From an uncultured Opitutia bacterium (GTDB lineage: Bacteria > Verrucomicrobiota > Verrucomicrobiia > Opitutales > UBA953), in assembly GCA_903882335.1 (NCBI GenBank), contig CAIRWP010000131.1:1-44003 (forward strand): 44,003 nt of DNA, read 5' to 3'. This document shows positions 24,079-31,136 of the stretch, one piece after another. A program made the translations under genes and the position numbers. The notes under the pieces were generated by a model. That model worked only from the letters and a program-made list of their open reading frames with translations, did not search any database and was not told where the DNA came from. Numbering within the stretch: position 1 is the stretch's first letter; every line of letters begins with the position of its first letter.

Positions 24079-25059
24079 CTAGCGGCTCCACTCCAGCATC
24101 CGTCGAAGCGGTATCTCCGCGGCGGCGCGCACATCCTCCGGGAGGGTGATTTCGGGGGTGCCGTTTAACAGGCAGTCCCGGACCTTCTCCAAGGTGTTCA
24201 TCTTCATGAACCGGCATTCGTTGCAGGAGCAGCGGTCCGTCGGCGCGGCCACGAAGGTCTTGCCCGGCACTTCCTTGCGGAGGCGATGGATCATACCCGC
24301 CTCGGTGGTGATGATGAGGGTGTCGGCGGTCTGGCGCCTGCACCAGTCGACCATCAGCTCGGTGGAGCAGACCATGTCCGCCATCTCGCGGACGGCCTCG
24401 GTGCACTCGGGGTGGGCGACGACGGGCGCGCCCGGATGGGCGGCCTTGGCCCGGAGCAAGGCGCCCGGCGTGAACTGCACGTGGGCGTAGCAGTTGCCTG
24501 GCCAGAGCTGCATCGCCCGGCCGGTCTTGCCGGAGACCCAGCGTCCGAGGTTCTGGTCCGGCACGAAGAGGATGCGGCGGTCGGCGGGGACCTGGCCCAC
24601 GATCTTGCTGGCGTTGCCGCTGGTCACGATGACGTCCGAGAGCGCCTTCACCGCCGCGCTGCAGTTGATGTAGGCGACGACGTAGAGCGACGGGTCGGCC
24701 GCCTTCAGCGCGGCGAGTTTGTCGGCCGGGCAGGAGTCGGCGAGCGAGCAACCCGCCTCGAGGTCGGGCAGGAGCACCCGGCGCGTCGGGTTCACGATCT
24801 TGGCGGTCTCCGCCATGAAATGCACGCCGCAGAAGACGATGGTGGAGTTTTGCGCGGAGGCGGCCTTGTAGGCGAGGCCGAGCGAATCGCCGACGAAATC
24901 GGCCACGCCCTGGATGTCTTCGCACTGGTAATTGTGCGCGAGGATCAGCGCGTCCTTCGCCTGCTTGAGCGCGAGCACCTCGCGCTGCAGGGCGGACAAC
25001 GGCGTGCCGCCGGCGGGCAGGGGAGGGAAGACGGAGGCGACGGGGTAGGCGGGGCTCAT
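24079..25059 (-). CDS. nadA: Quinolinate synthase
   Basis: 4Fe-4S enzyme that condenses iminoaspartate with dihydroxyacetone phosphate to quinolinate in de novo NAD synthesis. 326 residues from ATG 25059, chosen because it overlaps the stop of the upstream Fur-family gene (ATGA, 25056-25059) and matches the usual N-terminus. Seen: ILAHNYQCEDIQGVADFVGD, CGVHFMAETAKI, YINCSAAVKA (cluster Cys), HPECTEAV (Cys), and the C-terminal CSCNECRFMKMNT with further cysteines. No nadB or nadC is in the window. Coupling to a Fur-type regulator suggests metal- or redox-linked control of NAD synthesis, which is an inference. Confidence 0.95.
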   Translation of the reverse strand: MSPAYPVASVFPPLPAGGTPLSALQREVLALKQAKDALILAHNYQCEDIQGVADFVGDSLGLAYKAASAQNSTIVFCGVHFMAETAKIVNPTRRVLLPDLEAGCSLADSCPADKLAALKAADPSLYVVAYINCSAAVKALSDVIVTSGNASKIVGQVPADRRILFVPDQNLGRWVSGKTGRAMQLWPGNCYAHVQFTPGALLRAKAAHPGAPVVAHPECTEAVREMADMVCSTELMVDWCRRQTADTLIITTEAGMIHRLRKEVPGKTFVAAPTDRCSCNECRFMKMNTLEKVRDCLLNGTPEITLPEDVRAAAEIPLRRMLEWSR

Positions 25060-25529
25060 GGGCGGTGGGTCCGGCGTTTCTGGCAGCGGTCGCAGAGCGC
25101 GGTGACCTGAAGTTTCTGGGAGATGGGGCGCATGCCGTGCTTCGCGGCCACGGCCTTGCCGTACCACTCCATGAACGGGGCCTCGACCTCAACGATGGTG
25201 TCGCACCCCTCGCACACGAGCTGGGCGCGGAAGTTGGTCGGGCCGACCTCCGCCAGGTAGTACTTATGGTCGCGGCCGACGTCGACCTCGCGGATCACCG
25301 CGCTGCCGACAAGCAAGGGGAGCGCCCGGTAGATCGTTGCGCGGGAGACGGTGCGGTCGAGCGAGCGGGCCTTCTTCAGTAGGTCCTCGGCGGTGTAATG
25401 GCCGGGGAGGGTCCGGGCCGCCTCGAAGACGGCCATGCGCTGGCGGGTGGCCCGCAGACCTTTTTCCGCGATGTAGGTGCGGAAGGCGCGGGATTGTTCC
25501 GTGGTTTCTGGGGGCGTCGACTTGGGCAT
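25056..25529 (-). CDS. Fur-family regulator lacking the HHDH motif
   Basis: 157-residue Fur-superfamily transcription factor. The winged-helix DNA-binding part runs from about 15 to 95 (RQRMAVFEAARTL, HYTAEDLLKKA, VSRATIYRALPLLV). Two CxxC pairs (C106/C109 and C146/C149) make the structural zinc site. Where Fur, Zur and PerR have a His-rich HHDHLIC segment, this protein has TNFRAQLVC, so key regulatory-metal ligands are missing, though His44 of the HxxAE segment is present. It may sense something other than Fe/Zn/Mn, or bind metal differently. It is translationally coupled to nadA and divergent from DAHP synthase. Confidence 0.9.
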   Translation of the reverse strand: MPKSTPPETTEQSRAFRTYIAEKGLRATRQRMAVFEAARTLPGHYTAEDLLKKARSLDRTVSRATIYRALPLLVGSAVIREVDVGRDHKYYLAEVGPTNFRAQLVCEGCDTIVEVEAPFMEWYGKAVAAKHGMRPISQKLQVTALCDRCQKRRTHRP

Positions 25530-25533
25530 CCGC

Positions 25534-25550
25534 TTTTGAGACTGTTTTGA
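25534..25550. repeat. Two TTTTGA direct repeats, 11-bp period
   Basis: TTTTGA at 25534-25539 and 25545-25550, just upstream of the Fur-family start codon, one helical turn apart. A candidate autoregulatory site, but short and could be chance. Confidence 0.25.
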
Positions 25551-25587
25551 TACCGTCCGCGGCAGCCGTCAAGCGTGGGACGAGTCA

Positions 25588-25616
25588 TTGACACCGAGGC
25601 CTCGCACCCCTTCATT
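25588..25616 (+). promoter_or_regulatory. aroG: Candidate promoter of DAHP synthase
   Basis: Consensus -35 TTGACA (25588-25593), 17 nt, TTCATT (25611-25616; 3 of 6). ATG 25651 follows after a leader of about 28 nt that contains AAAGG 9 nt before ATG, so this one has a normal leader. Confidence 0.5.
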
Positions 25617-25650
25617 TGAGCCTCTTTTCCCTCGGGAAAGGCCCACCACG

Positions 25651-26718
25651 ATGTATCACAACACGGACGACCTGCGTATCCGCACCCAACTCCCGCTCCT
25701 GTCCCCGGCGGTGGTGCTGCATGAGCTGCGTCCGTCCGAACGGGCCACCGAGGTGGTCGCCCAGGCCCGCAAGGAGGCCGCCCGCATCCTCGCCGGACAG
25801 GATGACCGCCTCCTGGTCATCGTCGGTCCGTGCTCGGTCCACGACCCCAAGGCCGCCAAGGAGTACGCTGCCCTCCTCGGGCAGGAAGCCCGGAAGCATG
25901 CCGCCGACCTCCTGGTGGTCATGCGCGTCTATTTCGAGAAGCCTCGCACCACCGTGGGCTGGAAGGGCCTCATCAACGACCCCGAGGTCGACGGCTCCTT
26001 CAAGATCAACGACGGCCTCCGCCTGGCCCGCCGCCTGCTGGCCGACATCGCCGACGCTGGCCTGCCCGCCGCCACCGAATTCCTCGACCCGATCACCCCG
26101 CAGTACCTCGCCGACCTCGTGGCCTACGGCGCCATCGGCGCCCGCACGACCGAAAGCCAGATCCACCGCGAGCTCGCCTCGGGCCTGTCCATGCCGGTCG
26201 GCTTCAAGAACGGGACCGACGGCTCCGTGCAGGTCGCCGTCGACGCCTGCCTCTCGGCCCGTTCCTCGCATTGGTTCCCGTCCGTCACCAAGGATGGCGT
26301 GGTGGCGATCTTCCAGACGGCCGGCAACCCCGACGCGCACGTCATCCTGCGCGGCTCGAGCAAGGGACCCAACTACGGCGCCGAAGGGGTCGCCGACGCG
26401 GCCACGCGCATCCAGAAGGCCGGGCTCACCTCCCGGATCGTCGTCGACTGCTCCCATGGCAACAGCTCGAAGGACCATCGCCGCCAGCCGCTGGTCGCGG
26501 CCGACGTCGCCGCGCAGGTCGCCGCCGGCGCCGCCGCCATCGGTGGGGTGATGATCGAGAGCCACCTCGTCGAAGGCCGCCAGGACTGGAAGGGGCGCGA
26601 CGCCTCGACCTACGGCTGCAGCATCACCGACGCCTGCATCTCCTTCGCCCAGACCATCCCGGTGCTGGACGGGCTCGCCGCCGCCGCCCGCTCCCGCCGC
26701 GCCCTCGTCAAAGCCTGA
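25651..26718 (+). CDS. aroG: 3-deoxy-7-phosphoheptulonate synthase (class I DAHP synthase)
   Basis: First step of the shikimate pathway: erythrose-4-P plus PEP gives DAHP. 355 residues of the AroF/G/H (type I-alpha) group: VIVGPCSVHDPKAA, MRVYFEKPRTTVGWKGL, TEFLDPITPQYLADLV, GARTTESQIHRELASGL, FKNGTDGSVQVA, and the metal-binding VDCSHGNSSKDH. I chose ATG 25651 (MYHNTDDLRI) since it follows AAAGG at 9 nt and fits the family length. Feedback specificity (Phe, Tyr or Trp) cannot be told. Followed 10 nt later by an Lrp-type regulator. Confidence 0.95.
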   Translation: MYHNTDDLRIRTQLPLLSPAVVLHELRPSERATEVVAQARKEAARILAGQDDRLLVIVGPCSVHDPKAAKEYAALLGQEARKHAADLLVVMRVYFEKPRTTVGWKGLINDPEVDGSFKINDGLRLARRLLADIADAGLPAATEFLDPITPQYLADLVAYGAIGARTTESQIHRELASGLSMPVGFKNGTDGSVQVAVDACLSARSSHWFPSVTKDGVVAIFQTAGNPDAHVILRGSSKGPNYGAEGVADAATRIQKAGLTSRIVVDCSHGNSSKDHRRQPLVAADVAAQVAAGAAAIGGVMIESHLVEGRQDWKGRDASTYGCSITDACISFAQTIPVLDGLAAAARSRRALVKA

Positions 26719-26728
26719 ACCTTCCGCC

Positions 26729-27211
26729 ATGAACTCCGTCCTCAAGCTCCTCCTCGAAGGGGAGGCCCTCGACACCCAGCAACTCGGCAAGATCCTCGGC
26801 CTCGGCGCCGACGCCGTGGAGCGCGAGCTGGCCGAGCTTCGCCGGCAGGGCGTGCTCCTGGGGATGCGTCCCGTGCTGAACCCCAGCTTCGAGGCCGAGC
26901 GCCGCGTGCGCGCGGTGATCGAGATCAAGATCCGCCCCGAGGGGATCGGCGGTTTCGACGGCATCGCCGAGCGCATCAGCTCCTTCGAGCAGGTCGAGAG
27001 CTGCTACCTCATGTCCGGCGGCTACGACCTCCTCGTCGTCGTCACGGCGGACAATCTCTACAAGGTCGCCGGGTTCGTCCACGAGCGGCTCGCGCGCATC
27101 GAGGGCGTCCAGGGCACCTCGACTCACTTCTTCCTCCGCGCCTACAAGAAGGATGGTTTCGTGGTGACCGCCGACGGCGTCCGCCGCGACCAGCCCTCGG
27201 TCAGCCCCTGA
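26729..27211 (+). CDS. Lrp/AsnC-type transcription regulator
   Basis: 160 residues: an N-terminal winged-helix part (LDTQQLGKILGLGADAVERELAELRRQG) and a C-terminal RAM/ACT-like sensing domain (VRAVIEIKIRP, VESCYLMSGGYDLLVVV, VQGTSTHFFLRAYKK). The HTH is shorter than in typical Lrp. It lies 10 nt after DAHP synthase and 9 nt before an aminotransferase, a regulator-aminotransferase pairing known from other bacteria. It likely senses an amino acid and controls this operon; not shown. Confidence 0.88.
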   Translation: MNSVLKLLLEGEALDTQQLGKILGLGADAVERELAELRRQGVLLGMRPVLNPSFEAERRVRAVIEIKIRPEGIGGFDGIAERISSFEQVESCYLMSGGYDLLVVVTADNLYKVAGFVHERLARIEGVQGTSTHFFLRAYKKDGFVVTADGVRRDQPSVSP

Positions 27212-27220
27212 GCCCCGACC

Positions 27221-28396
27221 ATGGACGAATCCGGCCGTTTTGTCGCGCGTCACGTCGCGTCCCTGCCCAAGTCGGGTATCCGGGACTTCTTCGCCATCGT
27301 CTCCAAGATGAAGGACGCCGTCTCGCTCGGCATCGGCGAGCCTGACTTCGTCACCCCGTTCCATATCCGCGAGGCGGCGATGAACGCTCTCGAGAAGGGC
27401 CGGACCTCCTACACCGACAACCGCGGCACGAGCCAGCTCCGCGAGGAGATCTCCCGCTACGTCGCGAAGAACTACGGGCCCGAGTATAACCCGGAGACCG
27501 AGATCCTCGCCACCATCGGCGTGTCCGAGGCGCTGGACATCATGCTGCGCGCCACGCTGAACCCGGGCGACAAGGTGCTCTACCATGAGCCCTGCTACGT
27601 GTCCTACGCCCCGAGCGTGACCCTCTGCCATGCCGAGGCCATCCCCGTGCGCACCACGTCCGCCGACCAGTTCGCCCTCGACCCGGCCGCGCTGCGCGCC
27701 GCCTGGCAGCCCGGTTGCAAGGTGCTCGTCATCAACTTCCCGACGAACCCGACCGGCGGCACCGCCGACCGCGCCAAGCTCCAGGAGATCGCCAAGTTCG
27801 CGATCGAGAAGGATCTGCTGGTCGCCTCGGATGAGATCTACTCCGAGCTGACGTTCGAGGGCGACCACGTCTCCATCGCGTCGCTCCCCGGCATGCGCGA
27901 GCGCACCGTTTTCCTGCACGGTTTCTCGAAGGCCTTCGCGATGACCGGTTTCCGTATCGGCTACGCCTGCGGTCCCGCCGCCGTCATCGACGGCATGCTC
28001 AAGGTGCACCAGTACGGCATCATGTGCGCCTCCATCATCAGCCAGGAGGCCGCCGTCGAGGCGCTGCGCAACGGTCGCGACTCGATGCTGCACATGCGCG
28101 ACAAGTACCGCGAGCGCCGCGACTTCATCGTCCGCCGGTTCAACGAGCTCGGGCTGCCTTGCCATCTCCCGCGCGGGGCGTTCTACGCTTTCCCGCAGGT
28201 CTCCGTCACGGGCCTCGATGCCATGACCTTCGCCCAGAAGCTCCTCGAGCAGCAGAAGGTCGCGATGGTGCCGGGGACCGCCTTCGGCGCCGCCGGCGCG
28301 GGTTTCTGCCGGGCCTCCTTCTCGACCAGCTACGAGCGCATCCACGAGGCCAGCGAGCGGATTGCCCGCTTTTTGGACACCATCCGCCGCGGTTGA
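27221..28396 (+). CDS. Class I/II PLP aminotransferase (PatA/aspartate family)
   Basis: 391-residue fold-type I aminotransferase. Motifs: SLGIGEPDFVTP, YTDNRGTSQLREEIS, INFPTNPTGG, SDEIYSELTFEG and the PLP-lysine site HGFSKAFAMTGFRIGYA. The C-terminal FCRASFSTSYERIHEAS carries the conserved substrate-carboxylate arginine. Its nearest named groups are PatA/aspartate or aromatic aminotransferase; location after DAHP synthase favours an aromatic or aspartate role, but this is only context. Follows the Lrp-type gene by 9 nt. Confidence 0.9.
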   Translation: MDESGRFVARHVASLPKSGIRDFFAIVSKMKDAVSLGIGEPDFVTPFHIREAAMNALEKGRTSYTDNRGTSQLREEISRYVAKNYGPEYNPETEILATIGVSEALDIMLRATLNPGDKVLYHEPCYVSYAPSVTLCHAEAIPVRTTSADQFALDPAALRAAWQPGCKVLVINFPTNPTGGTADRAKLQEIAKFAIEKDLLVASDEIYSELTFEGDHVSIASLPGMRERTVFLHGFSKAFAMTGFRIGYACGPAAVIDGMLKVHQYGIMCASIISQEAAVEALRNGRDSMLHMRDKYRERRDFIVRRFNELGLPCHLPRGAFYAFPQVSVTGLDAMTFAQKLLEQQKVAMVPGTAFGAAGAGFCRASFSTSYERIHEASERIARFLDTIRRG

Positions 28397-28443
28397 GCGT
28401 CCTTGCTTGCTAGCGGGGCGTTCCCTCGCGACGCTGGGGGTTC

Positions 28444-30072
28444 ATGGAACGGAACACTGAGATCTCCCGTGCGGTAGCCATCGTGGGCCGTCCCAACGTC
28501 GGCAAGAGCCGGCTGTTCAATCGCCTGGTCGGCCGGCGCATCTCGATCGTGCACGACCAGCCCGGCGTCACGCGCGACCTGATCACGGCCGAGGTCGACG
28601 AAGGGCGCTATACCCTGATGGATACGGGTGGTATCGGCCTCTACAAGGCGGAGCTCACCCCGAAGGTCGTGGCCGACGCCGTCGAGGAGCAGGTCGGTTT
28701 CGCCCTCGCCGCCGCCGCCCTCGTCCTGCTGGTCGTCGATGCCACCGAAGGGTGCACCCCGCTCGACCTCGAGGTCGCGGCGCAGCTGCGCCAGGCCGGC
28801 AAACGGGTCGTCGTCGTCGCCAACAAGGCCGACACCGAGGAGCGCGACGGTCTCTACGGCGAGTTCTTCGCCCTGGGCTTCGGCGAACCGGTCCTGACCT
28901 CCGCGGAGCATGGCCGTGGAATCCCCCAACTGGTCGCCCGCATCGAGGCCGTCCTCGGTCCGGCCCCGCTGCCGGAACGCGACGACGGCCCCCGCGCCAT
29001 CCGCCTGGCCTTGGCGGGCCGGCCCAACGTCGGCAAGAGCTCGCTCGGCAACCGCCTGCTCGGCGGCTCCCGCCTGATCGTGAGCGAAATCGCCGGGACG
29101 ACCCGCGACCCGGTCCGTTCGCGGCTGTCCCGCGCCAAGGCCGACGGTTCCAAGGCTTCCTTCGTGTTGGTGGATACCGCGGGACGCCGCACCGCCAACA
29201 AGCGCGACACCCTCGATTTCTTTTCCCAGACCCGGGCCGATGAGATCCTCGCCGAGACCGACGTGGTGTTCCTGATCCTCGACGCGGGGCAGGGCGTGAC
29301 GCGCATCGATAAGCAGCTGGCGGGCGAACTCGCGCTGCTCGGCTGCGGTCTGGTCATCGTGGTCAACAAGTGGGACCTCGCGAAGCAGGCCTTCCGCGAG
29401 GAGAACATCGACGGCTTCGAGGACGAGGAGGAGTTCCGCGCGAAGTTCCGCACCGCGGTCCGCCGGGAGCTGTTCTTCCTGCCCGACCCGCCCTTGCTCT
29501 TCGTGTCCGCCAAGACCGGCCTGCGCGCCGAAGACATGCTCGACGCGGCCGAGGACGTCTTCCGCCGCGCCGGCACCGCCATCCCGACCGGCCGTATCAA
29601 CCGCGTAATCCAGGACCTCATGACGAAGCGCCCGCCCCGTATGGTCTCGGGCAAGCGCTTCAAGTGCTACTACGTGACGCAGGTCTCCAAGCGCCCGATC
29701 CGCTTCCGGCTGTTCTGCAACTCCGAGGAACGTCTGGAGGACGCCTACCAGCGTTTTCTCGTGAAGGGCGTGCACGAGGAGTTCGATCTCGCCGGCGTCC
29801 CGGTCTTCCTCGACATCGTCGGTAAGCCCAAGCAGCCCGGCCGGCGCGGGAGTGGCACGCCGCCTGGCGACAAGGAGGCCAGCCCCGTCGCCCCCGCCCC
29901 GGCCAAGCCCGCCGCGAAGGTCGTCGCCCGTCCGGCGCCGTCCGCCTCCAAGCCGCGCATCGGCAAGGTGCGCGTCTCTCGCGGTAAGGCCAAGCCGGTC
30001 AAGAAGGCTTACACCCGCTGGGATAAGCCGCGCTCCCTCAAGGGCCGCGCCGCCCGTCAGGCTCGGAAGTGA
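28444..30072 (+). CDS. der: Ribosome biogenesis GTPase Der (EngA) with basic tail
   Basis: Essential double-GTPase for 50S assembly. Two G domains: G1 GRPNVGKS at 15-22 with DTGG and NKAD, and a second GRPNVGKS at 192-199 with DTAG and NKWD. A KH-like domain follows (about 375-460, including KCYYVTQVSKRPIRFRLF). After it comes a 70-residue Pro/Ala/Lys-rich basic tail (about 470-542) not present in most Der proteins (usually 440-490 long). No Shine-Dalgarno of normal spacing; GGGGG lies 3 nt from ATG. The stop overlaps a possible GTG start of fmt. Confidence 0.96.
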   Translation: MERNTEISRAVAIVGRPNVGKSRLFNRLVGRRISIVHDQPGVTRDLITAEVDEGRYTLMDTGGIGLYKAELTPKVVADAVEEQVGFALAAAALVLLVVDATEGCTPLDLEVAAQLRQAGKRVVVVANKADTEERDGLYGEFFALGFGEPVLTSAEHGRGIPQLVARIEAVLGPAPLPERDDGPRAIRLALAGRPNVGKSSLGNRLLGGSRLIVSEIAGTTRDPVRSRLSRAKADGSKASFVLVDTAGRRTANKRDTLDFFSQTRADEILAETDVVFLILDAGQGVTRIDKQLAGELALLGCGLVIVVNKWDLAKQAFREENIDGFEDEEEFRAKFRTAVRRELFFLPDPPLLFVSAKTGLRAEDMLDAAEDVFRRAGTAIPTGRINRVIQDLMTKRPPRMVSGKRFKCYYVTQVSKRPIRFRLFCNSEERLEDAYQRFLVKGVHEEFDLAGVPVFLDIVGKPKQPGRRGSGTPPGDKEASPVAPAPAKPAAKVVARPAPSASKPRIGKVRVSRGKAKPVKKAYTRWDKPRSLKGRAARQARK

Positions 30073-30080
30073 CCCCCGCC

Positions 30081-31097
30081 ATGGCCCCCGCCGCCCCGAC
30101 GAACCCTCCGCGCCGTCTGGTGTTGCTCGGCTCCGACGAGATCGCGCTGCCCGCTTTCCGCGCGGTCGCCGCCTTGCCGGATGTCGTCATCGTGGCCGTG
30201 TACTCGCAGCCCGATCGCCCGGCGGGGCGCGGTCAGGAAATCCAGCCCAACCCGGTCACTGCCTGGGCTCGCGCGGCCGGCCATGTCGTCCGTCAGCCGG
30301 AACGCCTCGGACCCGAGCATGCCGCCGAGCTCGCGGCCGCGGGCGTCGACCTCGGCGTGGTCATGGCTTATGGGCAGATCCTGAAGGATGATTTCCTCGC
30401 CGCCCCGCTTCGCGGGCTCGTGAACTTCCATGGTTCGCCGTTGCCCGCTTTGCGCGGGGCGACGCCGATTGAAGGCGCGCTCGCGGCCGGTTGGACGACC
30501 ACCGGGGTCTCCTTGCAGCAGGTTGTCCGGCGCTTGGACGCCGGTCCTTTGCACGCGACGGCGACGCTGGCGATTCTTCCTGACGAAGGGCGCGCCGCCT
30601 TGCGCACCCGGTTGGGGGAGCTGGCCGGCCGGTTGGCCGCCACGGCGCTGCCCGAGATCCTGGCGGGCCGCTCGCTCCCGCGTCCGCAGGACGAGGCCGC
30701 CGCCACCTTCACACGTCGGCTGACGCGGGCGGATGCCGCCCTTGATTTCGGCGTCGCCGCCGAAACCCTCGCGGCGCGCATCCGCGCTCTCGAGGGCTGG
30801 CCCGGTTCCACCTTCGAGCATGCGGGTGTCGTCCTCAAGGTCGGCGCCGCCGCGGCGCAGGCCGGGGTCGTCGACGCCGCTCCCGGTTCGATCCTCTCGG
30901 CGGACCGGGGCGGGGTCCGGGTCGCCTGCGGCGACGGGGTGCTGGTGCTGAGCCGGCTGCAACGCCCGGGCGGTCGGATGTTACCCGTCGGCGAATTCCT
31001 GTCCGGTCATCCGCTGACGCTCGGCGAGGTGCTGACCTCGGTCGCCATGCCGCCCCTGGTCGGCGCGGTCCCTTTCCCGCGGTCGCCGAAGGCGTAA
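30081..31097 (+). CDS. fmt: Methionyl-tRNA formyltransferase
   Basis: Formylates initiator Met-tRNA with 10-formyl-THF. Seen: RLVLLGSDEIALPAFRAV, YSQPDRPAGRGQ (folate loop), MAYGQILKD, NFHGSPLPALRGATPIEGAL (Asn and His of the active site; SLLPxxRG is here SPLPALRG), VVRRLDAGP (catalytic Asp), and a C-terminal OB-like domain. 338 residues from ATG 30081. An alternative GTG at 30069 overlaps the der stop (GTGA) and would add four residues. The deformylase gene def, often adjacent, is not here. Confidence 0.94.
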   Translation: MAPAAPTNPPRRLVLLGSDEIALPAFRAVAALPDVVIVAVYSQPDRPAGRGQEIQPNPVTAWARAAGHVVRQPERLGPEHAAELAAAGVDLGVVMAYGQILKDDFLAAPLRGLVNFHGSPLPALRGATPIEGALAAGWTTTGVSLQQVVRRLDAGPLHATATLAILPDEGRAALRTRLGELAGRLAATALPEILAGRSLPRPQDEAAATFTRRLTRADAALDFGVAAETLAARIRALEGWPGSTFEHAGVVLKVGAAAAQAGVVDAAPGSILSADRGGVRVACGDGVLVLSRLQRPGGRMLPVGEFLSGHPLTLGEVLTSVAMPPLVGAVPFPRSPKA

Positions 31098-31101
31098 GCG
31101 C

Positions 31102-31130
31102 TTGATTCGACGGCGGGATTTCGGTGTCAT
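31102..31130 (+). promoter_or_regulatory. Candidate leaderless promoter of the LptA/C-like gene
   Basis: TTGATT (31102-31107), 17 nt, TGTCAT (31125-31130), 6 nt to ATG 31137. Transcription would start at or within a base or two of the start codon. Confidence 0.4.
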
Positions 31131-31136
31131 GATGCC

